64,000 bases of DNA from NCBI RefSeq assembly GCF_014643595.1, contig NZ_BMJT01000001.1:434001-498000 (forward strand). The letters run 5' to 3'. How positions within the stretch are numbered: position 1 is the stretch's first letter; every line of letters begins with the position of its first letter. Below are positions 63,631 to 64,000 of the stretch, piece after piece. Under the pieces are notes generated by a model. It was not told the origin of the DNA. It made no database searches and saw only the letters and a list, made by a program, of their open reading frames with translations. This DNA is from Lysinibacillus alkalisoli (GTDB taxonomy: Bacteria > Bacillota > Bacilli > Bacillales_A > Planococcaceae). The position numbers were made by a program, and so were the translations under genes.

Positions 63631-64000
63631 ATAAGTTTTTCAAAATCATCGGAGCAGTAGCTATTATTAATATTGTAGCGCGTATGTTTGGTTTTCTGCG
63701 TGAGATGGTTATTGGTATGCAATATGGTTCTTCATATTATGCAGATAGTATTTTTACTGCCTATACCATTCCTAATTTTTTATACTTGGCTGTAGGTGGT
63801 GCTTTTACAACAGCTGTTATCTCGATTTACAATCGTGAAAATACAAATCGGCCATTATTTGTTAAACAATCATTTACAATCGTATTGTTTACAACGTTGA
63901 TTTTAACCGCTATTATGATGTTCTTTGCAGACTCAATGCTTCATGTTTTTGATGTTGGTGGGGAAGAAAAATCTGAAAAAATTTATGTGCTAGCAGCGAA
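63627..64000 (+). CDS. MurJ/MviN-type lipid-linked oligosaccharide flippase, N-terminal part
   Basis: 124 codons are visible, running off the window. The start MNKFFKIIGAVAIINIVARMFGFLREMVIG and ADSIFTAYTIPNFLYLAVGGAFTTAVISIY are typical of the MviN/MurJ branch of the MOP superfamily, which flips undecaprenyl-linked precursors across the membrane. Its place right after csaB and a glycosyltransferase suggests it exports SCWP repeats rather than lipid II. ATG overlaps the previous TGA. Confidence 0.88.
   Translation, partial: MNKFFKIIGAVAIINIVARMFGFLREMVIGMQYGSSYYADSIFTAYTIPNFLYLAVGGAFTTAVISIYNRENTNRPLFVKQSFTIVLFTTLILTAIMMFFADSMLHVFDVGGEEKSEKIYVLAA

Overview
The window looks like a low-GC Gram-positive chromosome from the Bacillales, most likely the Planococcaceae/Caryophanaceae branch (Lysinibacillus, Solibacillus, Caryophanon and Kurthia relatives). 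The reasons are an AT-rich sequence, strong AGGAGG ribosome binding sites, the ssb-ywqA-ywqB neighbourhood known from Bacillus, and above all an S-layer protein carrying three SLH domains next to secondary cell wall polymer (SCWP) genes. The genus cannot be fixed from the sequence alone.

Layout. 1-6.1 kb holds housekeeping genes: the end of an SSB gene, a SNF2 helicase with its SWIM-domain partner, an IDEAL-domain protein and a lone unusual flagellin. 6.1-9.9 kb holds a membrane-anchored protein, then a two-gene operon for ManNAc-type cell wall polymer synthesis (UDP-ManNAc dehydrogenase and a TagA/WecG transferase). 10.2-15.05 kb is the main S-layer gene, followed by a group II intron-like ribozyme and a start-less downstream coding segment. 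15.2-27.4 kb holds large secreted or SLH-anchored proteins. 27.5-35.3 kb is a 3-hydroxybutyrate / acetoacetate utilisation island: two transporters, a TetR regulator, 3-hydroxybutyryl-CoA dehydrogenase, 3-hydroxybutyrate dehydrogenase, thiolase and a two-subunit CoA transferase. A palindromic operator lies at both divergent promoters. 35.3-40.5 kb contains a truncated acyltransferase remnant, a D-2-hydroxyacid dehydrogenase, three tandem small-RNA-like units, an orphan response regulator and a SulP transporter. 40.5-61.2 kb is a second surface-protein block (SLH fusions to a CAP domain, NlpC/P60, amidase, glucosaminidase, a phosphodiester glycosidase-like domain and a GATase-like domain), interrupted by a Yip1/HlyD-type pair and a polymerase-like membrane protein. 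61.4 kb to the end is the SCWP operon csaB - glycosyltransferase - MurJ-like flippase, cut by the window edge.

How it works together. CsaB pyruvylates the SCWP that SLH domains bind. The dehydrogenase, TagA-like transferase, polymerase-like protein, glycosyltransferase and flippase plausibly make and export that polymer. Ten SLH proteins encoded between 10 and 61 kb would be anchored to it, one forming the lattice and others remodelling peptidoglycan.

Two signals stand out. First, the S-layer gene ends at a stop codon, and after it come a 34-nt group II domain V motif and 167 codons of surface-protein sequence with no start codon. This recalls the intron-driven alternative splicing of an S-layer gene described in Clostridium tetani, but the 5' splice site here is unresolved. 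Second, 36.8-37.4 kb holds three tandem units. Each has a promoter with the same 11-bp-periodic direct repeat exactly 10 nt before its -10 box, folds into hairpins with shared loops, and ends in a terminator.
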